Part shown: piece by piece, positions 22,291-31,589 of the stretch
Layout: the number at the start of each line of letters is the position of its first letter
Numbering within the stretch: the stretch's first letter is position 1
Source of the DNA: Aedes albopictus
Lineage: Eukaryota > Arthropoda > Insecta > Diptera > Culicidae
Length of the DNA stretch: 64,000 bases
Direction: 5' to 3'
NCBI RefSeq assembly: GCF_035046485.1
Contig: NC_085138.1
Location: 59,377,254-59,441,253 of the forward strand
Position numbers and translations under genes: made by a program
Notes under the pieces: generated by a model
Told to the model about the DNA's origin: nothing
The model's database searches: none
The model's input: only the letters and a program-made list of their open reading frames with translations

Positions 22291-23521
22291 CGTAAATTGA
22301 CGTTTCTATAGGATTATGCTCTAAGATGAGTATTGGCAGTATATGAGTATATAAAACAATCATTAGGGAGATTTCAAAAAGGATGTACTCGGAACAATTC
22401 AACTGAAGAATTATTCTTAGAGAAACAGATGTCCAGGACATTCCAAGACATTCCAAGATTGCCAATAAGCATATACAAACTGGATGATTAATTACTGAAA
22501 GAACGCCAGTTAGTCATGAAAGACATTATGTAGAAATTTGAAAAAAAAAATCTTCGGACGGGTTCCCTTTATGTTCCATTAGAAAACATTGTTTGGGGAA
22601 ATCATAAAAAAATCTGGAATAGTCCTCAAAAGAGTTGGTAATTCCTGAAAAAGTTCAGCTATAATTTCTTACGAATGTTTTGTAGAGATCACAAAAAAAA
22701 TCTTAGGTCCCGAGTAATCCTAAAATCCTAAATCTTCCTGAAATTGTCCACCGCTAACAGCACCACGTTGATTTGTGTAGAACAGGCGAGCTTTTTTTAA
22801 CGTATTGTACAAAATACAACAGTGTGAATGCTGAAAGGTTAAATACCCCGGGTAGACGAGAATATCTAAATCATGTCTCAAATCGAACACTTTTTGCTAT
22901 CATAGCTCGATGTAATTTTGATGAGTTATTCAAAAATCTAATGAATATCGCACGAATAGCTCAAAGTGATATGCTATCAGTTTTTGTTCTTGTCGAAATA
23001 GCTGAAAATTTCTACATAAGAACAAGTTTAGCTCTTCTGCACGAAATGGAACACATACACCCATAGAGATGGCCCAATGTTAGTGAAATGTCATGTGCCC
23101 CTTTCTGAGCTGTGGAAACGAAGAACCGCATGCTCTTATTCCCAAATTATTTACAACAGCGAGCCACAGTTGAGTGGTAAGCATCACCGCCTGTGAACCC
23201 TAAGGTCGTAGGCTCGATGCTGGATGCTGACATTTTTTCATTTTTTTTCTAGAAAAAAGTGACACATCTTGTCTGCTATTGTTTTGTTCTTGTAATATCT
23301 GAACGAGCTATTATTGAGTTGTTCACCATATTAGATTTTGCTATTTTTTCTGTTCTTTTACCTCTTATATCAATCAAACCAATATCAGTTTTTGCTCTTC
23401 AGTAATTCAATCAATCATAACTGAATATGCTATTCATCAGATTTTTCCACCTACTCGGGACTGCTTTTAGAATGTAATGTAATATTCAATTTCATTGTGT
23501 TGCATTTAGTTATAAAAGCTA
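22291..23521. other. Unassigned stretch with a tRNA-like segment
   Basis: AT-rich and non-coding. On the plus strand at about 23,162-23,215, GAGCCACAGTTGAGTGGTAAGC, here split as GAGCCACAGTTG and AGTGGTAAGC, is followed by GGTCGTAGGCTCGATGC. This is a weak A/B-box pair and probably SINE debris. A 97-codon frame at 22,773-23,066 has no recognisable domain. Confidence 0.35.
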
Positions 23522-23794
23522 CACAGATAAAAATAATGAGATTTACACGTCATGTAAGCTTCAGTTTAGTCATGTAAACTTAATGTTATGATGGTTTACA
23601 TGATTTATCATGTAAATTTGTGTTATATGCCATGTAAACACACAGAGTCATGTTGAATTACATGATATATAATGGAAGTTTACATGATATTTTATGACTT
23701 TTATATGATATGTCATGTAAACTTCTGTGATATCCCACGCTCCAATCATGTGTATCATATGTCACAGAATTTTACACTCTTTTTTCGGTCTGTG
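23522..23794. mobile_element. TA-flanked MITE
   Basis: The ends CACAGATAAAAATAATGAG and, inverted, CACAGACCGAAAAAAGAGTG lie between TA dinucleotides (23,520-23,521; 23,795-23,796). The 273-bp interior is a series of CATGTAAA/TTTACATG words in both orientations, so it can fold many ways. It is probably a Tc1/mariner-type MITE. Confidence 0.65.
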
Positions 23795-23796
23795 TA

Positions 23797-24657
23797 GTAG
23801 GTACAAATTTGCCAAGACTGCTTGCCCCCCTCCCCTGATCGAAAAGCTGGGTACGCCCTTGTTTGTGGTATACAGCGTTAGCGTGGTGTCGCTGAGGGTA
23901 GCCGAAGACGCGACTGCTCGAGGGTTAACTGTATCGCCAAAACCTTCAACTTGGAAATCATTTGGATATCTCAGAAAAAATACTAAGTTTTGTTCAAAAA
24001 AGTTCAAAGCTCCTTAATCTTTTCAAAGTCATTATGTTTTGAAAGTTGTCAAAAGTCCAACGTAAAGTCCAACTTAGCAACACTGCCCGACTGCTTTGTA
24101 TCACAAGAATCGTTGCATGCAGCAAGTTGCATCGCATTCACTGGTTCACCCCAACAAAGCAATGCATCCACCACCCAACCTGCCACACTCCCATCAACCC
24201 TTCCTTCTGCGATGAATCACGCGATCATGCTTCCATTCGACACGCATGCATCGTGTGCAAATGCAAACAAAAACCACGCTCCGAATGAACACAGGCCAGC
24301 ATACATACAAAACTTTCCACCGTATGTAGTTATGTGTTTGTTTGTTGTCTTTGCGTTTCTGCTTTGCCTCCTCGATCACTCTCGATCGGAGTCGACCACA
24401 GTATTCTGTGTGCACATGTGTGAAATGATCGAGGCATGGAAGCCATGCAACAACAGAACAGAGAAATACAGTAATCCCCCACATTACACTATTTTCTTCG
24501 TGCGGTGTCCGTTTGCGTTGATGTCGACAAAAATCCATGGATGCAGAAGGTTCACCTATTTGAACACAATATGGAAACGCATGGTCACTCAAAACTGGCA
24601 TCCCACAATTTCTGAGACCTTAATAGACGAAACCCAAGTCGACGAATCCCGTCCCAC
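23797..24657. other. Unassigned low-repeat stretch left of the PLE
   Basis: An open frame of 245 codons (23,990-24,727, plus) and a 135-codon frame opposite it are longer than expected for the surroundings. Neither has a known domain, and the plus frame runs into the PLE arm. The sequence continues across the PLE at 27,312 into the promoter region, so this was probably upstream flank of the host gene. Confidence 0.35.
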
Positions 24658-24670
24658 ATGTGGGCATTAC

Positions 24671-25232
24671 GTTGGAAGGGGAATGGCGTTCAGTCTTTGG
24701 AGGAATAACTCAAAAACGGATTTTTAAGCTATCATCCGACGTTTCGGTCGCTATATTGCGCCTTCTTCTGGGAATCTGTGGACAATGGTTCGATTTATGT
24801 TGTGTTTATGTTTGTGTTTATGCTACTCACTAACTATGCTCCGTTTTGTCGTCAGTATGAGCCCACAGCATAGGCCACATTTGTCCCAGACGTAACGTAT
24901 CGCTACAACAAGAATTCACATGAGTACCAGGCAAGCATGCTGCGCAAGTAAACTTTCGGTCTGGTTTTACTTACTCTGCCGCCGCCGGCGGATGGATGGG
25001 ATAAAATATCCGAAAAATATCCGAAAAAACTATCCGGGTCGCAGAACAGCGATGCAGTTGCCCGTTTTGGCGCCACTTTTACTCTGTTTGTGTTAACTCT
25101 TGTTGTACCGATTCGTTTGCCTGTTGGACGGCCTGGCTTCGTGTATTGTTTTTTAAAGTGTGTAGTACGCCGGCGTACGTATTGCTCAGATTGTCTGTAT
25201 CGGTGCGCTTGTTCACTGTGTTCGGTGTGTTT
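24671..25232. repeat. PLE terminal repeat, left arm
   Basis: It is 562 bp, equal in length and essentially identical to the reverse complement of 26,709-27,270. It is downstream of the RT stop on the coding strand and holds the last codons plus the 3' untranslated region. The hammerhead-like motif is on the minus strand at about 24,735-24,773. Confidence 0.9.
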
Positions 25233-26851
25233 ATAATATGACATGTTTCTAGTATGTGTAAGTTTTGCTTCTTAAGACTAGCATCCACGATTCGTGTACG
25301 ATCGAAAGCGAAGACATGGCGGTTGGCGGCCGAGTGATCTAGCAGCGCTGTTCGTTCTCGTAGCTGCGCTACCTCCACGTCCTCCGTCGTCTTCCCTTGG
25401 TCCCACATGTTTTCCAGCCGGTTGGAACAGGAGCGGTGACTGGAGATCCTCGTTTGTAGTTTGTTTGATGTCATGCCTACGTAGCACGCGGAGCAGTTAG
25501 CACATGGGATGTTGTAAATCACGTTTGATCTACTGTTCTTGTCCACAACGTCTTTTACCGGAGGCAGAAGATTTCCTACAGTTTTCGCATTCTTCGAGCT
25601 GATGGTGACATTCGGATAGTCCTTCCTCAGGACTTTTTGGATGTTTCCTGATAACTGTCCTACATGTACCATCGATCGGTAAATCATCTCCTCGCTGCTC
25701 GTGACGTCATCATTGGTGGTGTTAACCTGTCGTTCCCTCGATCGATCGATGAGGCGGTTTATCATTGCAGTGGGGTAATCGTTCCGTTTTAGTTGGGTGA
25801 AAATGATGTCACGTGTTGCACTTGGTTCGACGTTGGTAGAGAGGGTCTTGACGCGGTGAATGAAATTGTTCGCCACGTTCACCTTCTGTTTTGTGCTGTG
25901 GGCGGAGTGGTAATTCAGGAAACGCCCTGAGGCGATCGGCTTAATATACCACTCTGTTTTGATCGTTTGGTCTGACTGTCGAACCAAGAGCAAGTCTAGA
26001 AACGGAATTTTCCCTTCTTGTTCGACTTCCACCGTGAACTGAATTTTCTCATGGTAGCTGTTGAAAATTGTTCTCACTTCTTCGATCTTGTCCTTGGGAA
26101 CTGCCAGCATCAGGTCGTCCACATACTTCTTCAACACTGGGAACGGGAAGCTCACTCTCGTCACGACGTTGTCTAGCAATGTCTCCATCACTAGATCCGC
26201 GATGGTGGGTGATAATGGGTTGCCCATCGCTGTGCCGAAGACTTGTTGGTAAAACTGTCCCTTGAACCGGAAGTAGCTGCAATCGATACAGAATTCGGTC
26301 ATCTCCAAGAACAGGTCCAGGTTTATATCGGTGTGTTGCTTGATGTTTTCCCAGTTGTTGATGACGTCACGTATTACCAAGTCTTTGGGGATGCAGGTGA
26401 ACAACGATACGACGTCCAAGGAAATCAGGACGTAATCCGGCGGCAACTGCACACTGTTGATGTATTCGCAGAACGTGAACGAGTCTGTCGCATCATACTT
26501 GCCGGTGATGGATTTTTGGATGATCTTGCCTACGTACTGCGACAGTGTGTACGACGGTGACGTCATGCACGGTACCACCGGTCTCAGTGGTAGTCCCTCC
26601 TTGTGCGCTTTTGGGGCGCCGTATATTCGGGGAGCTGTCGCTTTGTAGGTTTTCATCCTCCTCTCGGTGACACGATCGATGAGTTTCAGATCCGCCAGGC
26701 GTTTGGCGAAACACACCGAACACAGTGAACAAGCGCACCGATACAGACAATCTGAGCAATACGTACGCCGGCGTACTACACACTTTAAAAAACAATACAC
26801 GAAGCCAGGCCGTCCAACAGGCAAACGAATCGGTACAACAAGAGTTAACAC
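25079..26851 (-). CDS. Penelope-like RT / GIY-YIG endonuclease, N-terminally truncated
   Basis: The 590-codon open frame has no internal stop. The first 47 or so codons come from the inverted arm (26,709-26,851), start with GTG and are probably not native. RT follows: YGAPKAHKEGLPLRPVV from about residue 77, catalytic SLDVVSLFT (D146), GTAMGNPLSP (206-215) and YVDD (243-246). The C-terminal GIY-YIG nuclease has VIYNIPC (444-450), CYVGMT (456-461), R468, H472 and a candidate catalytic E535. C450, C453 and C456 form part of the zinc-binding cluster typical of Penelope. The native N-terminal domain is missing, so autonomy is doubtful though the frame is intact. The last codons lie within the left arm. 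Confidence 0.9.
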   Translation of the reverse strand: MLTLVVPIRLPVGRPGFVYCFLKCVVRRRTYCSDCLYRCACSLCSVCFAKRLADLKLIDRVTERRMKTYKATAPRIYGAPKAHKEGLPLRPVVPCMTSPSYTLSQYVGKIIQKSITGKYDATDSFTFCEYINSVQLPPDYVLISLDVVSLFTCIPKDLVIRDVINNWENIKQHTDINLDLFLEMTEFCIDCSYFRFKGQFYQQVFGTAMGNPLSPTIADLVMETLLDNVVTRVSFPFPVLKKYVDDLMLAVPKDKIEEVRTIFNSYHEKIQFTVEVEQEGKIPFLDLLLVRQSDQTIKTEWYIKPIASGRFLNYHSAHSTKQKVNVANNFIHRVKTLSTNVEPSATRDIIFTQLKRNDYPTAMINRLIDRSRERQVNTTNDDVTSSEEMIYRSMVHVGQLSGNIQKVLRKDYPNVTISSKNAKTVGNLLPPVKDVVDKNSRSNVIYNIPCANCSACYVGMTSNKLQTRISSHRSCSNRLENMWDQGKTTEDVEVAQLRERTALLDHSAANRHVFAFDRTRIVDASLKKQNLHILETCHIINTPNTVNKRTDTDNLSNTYAGVLHTLKNNTRSQAVQQANESVQQELTQTE

Positions 26852-27270
26852 AAACAGAGTAAAAGTGGCGCCAAAACGGGCAACTGCATCGCTGTTCTGC
26901 GACCCGGATAGTTTTTTCGGATATTTTTCGGATATTTTATCCCATCCATCCGCCGGCGGCGGCAGAGTAAGTAAAACCAGACCGAAAGTTTACTTGCGCA
27001 GCATGCTTGCCTGGTACTCATGTGAATTCTTGTTGTAGCGATACGTTACGTCTGGGACAAATGTGGCCTATGCTGTGGGCTCATACTGACGACAAAACGG
27101 AGCATAGTTAGTGAGTAGCATAAACACAAACATAAACACAACATAAATCGAACCATTGTCCACAGATTCCCAGAAGAAGGCGCAATATAGCGACCGAAAC
27201 GTCGGATGATAGCTTAAAAATCCGTTTTTGAGTTATTCCTCCAAAGACTGAACGCCATTCCCCTTCCAAC
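26709..27270. repeat. PLE terminal repeat, right (inverted) arm
   Basis: Reverse complement of 24,671-25,232. It replaces the normal 5' part of the element and donates the apparent N-terminus of the RT frame. The frame 26,667-27,038 (plus) mirrors 24,903-25,244 (minus) and is not a gene. Confidence 0.9.
27168..27206 (+). ncRNA. Degenerate hammerhead-ribozyme motif in PLE arm
   Basis: CAGAAGA stands where CUGANGA is expected, so U4 is changed to A. It is followed by stem II GGCGC/GCG(A)CC with loop AATATA, then GAAA, a minimal palindromic ACGT stem III and cleavage-site C; TCC/GGA can form stem I. Hammerheads with tiny stem III are known in Penelope-like terminal repeats. The same motif occurs on the minus strand of the left arm (24,735-24,773), in sense with the RT. 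The U4 change predicts loss of cleavage. Confidence 0.6.
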
Positions 27271-27311
27271 ATAATCACCAACAGTCGAAATTCGAAGAAT
27301 GTGGGCATTAC

Positions 27312-27510
27312 TGTATCACGCCTTTGTATAGAAAAGGAGAACCAGAAAACAACAGAAAACAGAACGATACGCGGATGATGGTGGTGTGGTGATCACTCGT
27401 TGTGTTGTTGTGGTTGCCCTATGCATTTATGATACTGCACCGAACGAAACGATCCTCGCTCGACCGACCGGACCGCGCAAAGCCGTCGTCGTCAGCTCAG
27501 CTCAGTTCAG
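27312..27510 (+). promoter_or_regulatory. Upstream region of the host gene
   Basis: About 200 bp of non-repetitive sequence lies between the PLE target duplication and the core promoter, becoming GC-rich toward the start site. No TATA box is seen at -30, consistent with a DPE promoter. Confidence 0.45.
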
Positions 27511-27546
27511 TCAGTAGTGCTGCTGCGTTGCGATCGTTCAGACGTG
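27511..27546 (+). promoter_or_regulatory. Inr + DPE core promoter
   Basis: TCAGTA places A(+1) at 27,513. AGACGTG starts at 27,540, which is exactly +28, the required DPE position. AGACGT satisfies the DPE consensus at all six positions. A second initiator-like word (A at 27,509) is four bases upstream. The site is about 1 kb upstream of a coding exon with good start context and donor. Confidence 0.65.
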
Positions 27547-28545
27547 ATTTGTAGACAAATTTCCTCCTCTCGCGCAGGGTTCGTTTCGTTCGTTCGTTCG
27601 TTCGAGGCAAACAAACAGCTACAGCGATTGCAGCAGGTTGGTTGGTTGGTGCGCGCGGACAAGCTCAGTTCAGCAGACGGCGTGTGACTTTGTGTTTGGT
27701 GCTTATTACTTTTGTTTGTTCTGTCTTCTTGGTTTGGCTTCGGCTAGGCCTGTGATGCGTACGCACGCCAGTCTGTGAGAACGCGATCGAGTGCACTTTT
27801 TTATCCGGTTCTAGACTGCTGCCACCTTCGGGAAGAAAGCTAGAGGATTACTGGAATTGGATAGTGAGTGAGAGGAAAGCTAAAGAATCACGAATTTGAA
27901 TTGCTGTACGCCTAGAAGCGAGTGCCAAGCAAAGTGAAGATTTTGGCGCCGAACAGCGTCCATGTGACAGGGAGAAAACTGCAACGACTCAATTGGTTAG
28001 TGCATCGTGAGTGCAATTGGTTCATTGAGATCAATTGAGATCACCCGGCCTGAAGACGGGAACATCAGCAGCAGCAATTGCGCAAAACAACGACTGAAAT
28101 ACATAAGCGTAACTAGGTCATACCTCTAGGGGGGGCCAAGGCCATGTCGATGTAGATTTTTTATACTAAAAACACACTTTTCGTCTGAATTGCGAGATTT
28201 TTTTCCGAAATGGATTTTTCTGGAGGGGGCCAGGCCCCCCCTGGCCACCCCCTATTTACGCCAATGCTGAAATAGGTAACGGAGCAATAACAATTGAGTG
28301 CAATTGTCTTGACAGTGCGTGTGGTTCGTTACGACGGCTCTAGTACGGCCAAAGGGGGGAGTTTAATCAGTGAAAAATGAATTTTCATCAATTCATGAAA
28401 AGCCCCGATTAAGTTTACGCAAGACGCAGTAAGAAACACAGAGAAGATCTCCACAAAGAAACGAAGTGTGTTCAAATTCAAATTGTGAAAATACTCAACA
28501 TTAGAATCAAAGAATCTTGAGTGATCAAATAGATAGTGACCGAAA
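27513..28545 (+). other. 5' untranslated region of the host gene
   Basis: This runs from the predicted start site to the ATG. It is rich in short GTTCG and CAGCAG-like runs and contains no long ORF. A small inserted element lies at about 28,107-28,262. An intron within the leader is possible; I cannot fix one. Confidence 0.5.
28107..28262. mobile_element. Small TIR insert in the 5' leader
   Basis: The left end GCGTAACTAGG and, inverted, the right end GGCGTAAATAGGGGG frame GGGGGGGCC and GGCCCCCCC runs, so the insert folds on itself. It is 156 bp and non-coding. The target duplication is not clear. It resembles a widespread insect MITE. Confidence 0.5.
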
Positions 28546-28903
28546 ATGGCAATTCCATTCTTGCAACCGGAAGAGGACGAAAGCGCCCGGCACCACGGTA
28601 CTAATGGGCTCAATACAACAGCTGCCCATGCCGGTGTTGGAGCTGGTGCTGGAAGTAGCGGCACCGGTAGTGCTAGTGCAAGTGGTAGTGGTGCCGTTGT
28701 TGTTGGTGGAGCCGGTAGTAGCAGCGGAGGCGCCGTAATGTTGGCTGGTGCTACCGGGCCACTGCCAGTTCCAAACTCGCCGGCTGCTCCCATCATCAGC
28801 AGTGGGACATCGACCGCGGTGCAGACGCCCCTCATCGGGCCGATGAACAGCGATCAGTTGGTGCAGCTTTTCTACGAGGCGCTCTATCGTTATTCGAGAG
28901 GAG
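28546..28903 (+). CDS. First coding exon of an unidentified host gene
   Basis: ATG has the context GAAAATGG. The exon encodes 119 complete codons and ends in phase 1 at GAG|GTAAGT, a near-perfect donor. Residues about 25-85 are low-complexity G/A/S/V-rich linker, typical of insect regulatory proteins. The last 22 residues (MNSDQLVQLFYEALYRYSRG) look like the start of a folded, helical domain continuing in the next exon. No signal peptide or membrane segment is seen. I do not recognise the family. Without splicing, the frame runs only to 28,998. No next exon is found, so the first intron would exceed 35 kb. Confidence 0.75.
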
Positions 28904-29370
28904 GTAAGTGCGCTTTGCTCTTCTCTTACTGTTGGGAATTGGTCGATGCGTTGCGTTGCGTGGAAGTTGTTGGGATTCTGATTTGTCATTGCGTTTGATT
29001 TGGATCTTGGTGCAGGGCAGGGATGATGATTACGATTATCGCTTGGGTTAGACGTTTTCTATCAAATTGAATAATTTGTATTTACAGACATTAAAGTGCG
29101 TTGCCCTCATGGAGTCAGTGGTCTTATCACAGTTATAATCTAATTACTAAATAAACTTTGATACGAACATATCATAAGATTTATCATGATATTTCATCTT
29201 CCATGTTAGGCTTCGTGATTCACTTGCATGTTTTCGACATTACACTTAACATTTCCATCGAAAATATACTACCTATCTTGTGGTGACTACCTTTGTATGT
29301 GATTTCATATAGGAAAACGCACTTTTTTACATGTTCGCATAAGTCGAAAAAAAATATTAAAAATCATCAC
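28904..29370 (+). other. Start of the predicted large first intron
   Basis: The GTAAGT donor opens it. The first 460 bp are AT-rich with no repeat or exon-like feature. Confidence 0.5.
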
Positions 29371-29452
29371 TGGGAAAGTCTACGGATGGGAGAAGGGGGT
29401 CGGAGATGACCAAAATTTGGTCTACATAGTTTACGAATGGCCCCTTGCTTGG
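29370..29452. mobile_element. Fragment of the CTACGTAGTTTA MITE family
   Basis: Words AAAGTCTACGGA, GGGGGTC, GGTCTACATAGTTTACGAA and GGCCCCTTG match one half of the complete MITE at 31,079-31,238. Confidence 0.5.
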
Positions 29453-29499
29453 ATTGTTACGGAATTTTTGCTGAGATTCATGCGGTAGATTTCGTGCTA

Positions 29500-30090
29500 G
29501 GATTACTTCAGGAGTTGCTGCCGGAATTCTTTCAGGAATTTGTATAAAATTTCCTTCTAAGATTTCTAGCAGGTTTTTTAAGAGATTCCTCGATTGATTC
29601 TTCTTACGATTACTTCTCGATTTCCTATCGAAATGTCTCCTGGAATCCGTGGTGGGATTTCTAAGAAAATTTTGCTCCGAATTTCCAGAAATGTCTGCTA
29701 GGCTTCATTCAAAAATTTCTGCTGGTGTTCCTCCAGGAGTTCTTCCGGGATTTTTTTATACAAAATTCCTTCAGATATGTCCTAACTTTGCCAGGCGAAA
29801 TGCCTGTGGTACCTCCAAAAGTATTTTTGGGATTCCATCAGAAACTCCTACTGGGATTCTATAGAACTTTTCCCAGGAATTTCTAAAAGAACTCCGTTAG
29901 AGATGTATTCAGAAATTTCTGTAAGATTTTCTTAAATATTCTCTCCTAGAATCACTCCGTGGATTCATCCAGGAAAGTATCTAGGGATTTTTTTAGGGAT
30001 TCCTTCAGAGTGTTCTCTTTGGACTCCTTTAGAAACTCGTACTGGGATTTCTCCCGAAATTCTACTAGGGAATCTCTCTAGAGATTTCAA
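29500..30090. repeat. TTCC..GGAA repeat block
   Basis: Degenerate copies of the quasi-palindromic repeat. Confidence 0.75.
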
Positions 30091-30403
30091 AAAAAATCTA
30101 TGGCCGCTTTACGTTTCCCTCATATACCTTGATTTAGTAGACAATTCAATTTTCGAAATGTCTATATGAAATCGGATTTAATATCAAATCGAAGCTAACA
30201 TTTTCCTTTTTTTTTTTACATTGTATACCAAAATGTACCAAATCATATAAACACTACAAACTGGCATATATTAGTAATCAGTGGCGTCTCGTAACCTCAC
30301 TTTTTACCTGTTCAACGATCCTAAAAGTTGCATTTGCGGAGAAATCAGGATCAGAATCAAATTGAAAATGGGTGGAAACGGCTATTATCGTCATTTTCTG
30401 CTA

Positions 30404-30892
30404 GGGTGCGTGTACCAATTATGGCACTAGCTAAGGAAAGCTATTTATACAAAAATAACGAGAAGACCAACGAATGACATCAATAAGTTGAAAGACAGCT
30501 TAGTTTCCATACTTTACAGGAAAAATATAGAAACGGAGCCAAAACCACTTTTAGTATAGATTACAGCGTGTGCCAATGATAGGAATTCTGTACCAGTTAT
30601 GGTTACATTTTTTAACTTCGGTTCCTTTCGCACTATTTGCATGCATTTCTTATGGGGTTAGCCATAACTGGTACACTATGGCGAAAAAGGGTGCAAGGAA
30701 GCCGAAATTTTAAGGAAAATGATTTATTTCTACCATGATTTGAGGAAAATGTGGTATTTCAATGAGTGCGACTATCTTTTGTGAAAGTGCTCTGTTGTTC
30801 ACAAAATTTTTCATGTTGATTTACATCGTTAAAGGGTGAAAATCAACTATGGCGAATAATTGGTACTATAGCCATAATTTGTACACTTACCC
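30404..30892. mobile_element. TA-flanked TIR MITE, copy 1
   Basis: TIRs GGGTGCGTGTACCAATTATG and, inverted, GGGTAAGTGTACAAATTATG lie between TA dinucleotides (30,402-30,403; 30,893-30,894). A second copy in opposite orientation is at 50,475-50,951. It is 489 bp and non-coding. Confidence 0.85.
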
Positions 30893-30894
30893 TA

Positions 30895-31075
30895 ATTACA
30901 AGTCAATTTATTGTGAGAAATCAAGAATCTGCACTCGTTGAACAAGTAGATTTGAGGTTAGCGAATCGCCACTGTTAGTCATTTTCGCTAAATAACGAAT
31001 AAACCACTATCTCGCTAACTTGTTATGATCGAAATCCTTTGTCTCCAAAAATATGTATATTCTTCTTCGTTAGTC
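30895..31075. other. Unassigned AT-rich stretch
   Basis: No feature seen. Confidence 0.3.
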
Positions 31076-31078
31076 TTT

Positions 31079-31238
31079 CGTCCATAAACTACGTAGACTC
31101 TTAGGGGGGACGGGGGGGTCTGGCCAAAGTCTACGCTCCATACAAATTTCGAAAATTTTGTATGAAGAAAAGTCTACGACGGGGGAGGGGGGGTCTGAGA
31201 TGGCCAAAAAAAAGTCTACGTAGTTTATGAACAGCGCC
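31079..31238. mobile_element. Palindromic MITE with CTACGTAG ends
   Basis: CATAAACTACGTAGAC at the left pairs with GTCTACGTAGTTTATG at the right, and inner GGGGGGGTCTGGCCAAAGTC matches the inverted right half. The borders are approximate. Confidence 0.7.
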
Positions 31239-31239
31239 T

Positions 31240-31482
31240 TATGGCTCGACGTTCGCATTGGTACTTGGCCTACCTCTCTTCAACTTAGTGTTCTTAGAAA
31301 ACTTCCACAGTTATTACTTGAAGGGCTTTCTGTGCCTGTCATTTCATGAATTTGTATATTGTGAGGCAGACACAATGATATATTATGCCCAGGAAGTCGA
31401 GAAAATATTCCCGTCCGGTACGGGAATCAAACCCGCCGTCCCCGGAATGGCGATCCATAGCCTTAACCACTAGGCTAACTGG
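31240..31482 (-). mobile_element. tRNA-derived SINE, Feilai-related
   Basis: On the minus strand the head reads CCAGTTAGCCTAGTGGTTAA (A box), then GGGTTTGATTCCCG (B box). Next come GGGCATAAT, GTGTCTGCC, ACTGTGGAAG and AACACTAAG in the same order as the SINE at 34,874-35,174. It ends against the MITE at 31,079-31,238. Confidence 0.75.
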
Positions 31483-31589
31483 AGACTCCTATATGTATGG
31501 TTGCCCCAAAAATATGTATGGTTGATTCAAAAGCCAATATTAACGTTTGTTAATAACGTTGTTTAGATAAATATCCCAAAAAACTCAAA

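Larger units (their letters stand above)
24671..27298 (-). mobile_element. Penelope-like retroelement with inverted terminal arms
   Basis: A 13-bp target duplication ATGTGGGCATTAC lies at 24,658-24,670 and 27,299-27,311. Between them, a 562-bp arm (24,671-25,232) is repeated as its reverse complement at 26,709-27,270, with a 28-bp extension at 27,271-27,298. The central part encodes RT and GIY-YIG domains on the minus strand. Inverted long terminal repeats plus a short extension at one end are known Penelope-like features. The coding region begins abruptly at 26,708, where the inverted arm starts, so this copy is 5'-truncated. Confidence 0.92.

Noticed and set aside
23990..24727. 245-codon plus-strand ORF
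   Set aside because: No recognisable domain. The 3' end runs into the PLE arm, there is a long frame opposite, and no splice or promoter context supports it.
26667..27038. 123-codon plus-strand ORF with an identical twin at 24,903-25,244
   Set aside because: Antisense translation of the PLE arm; duplicated because the arms are inverted repeats.
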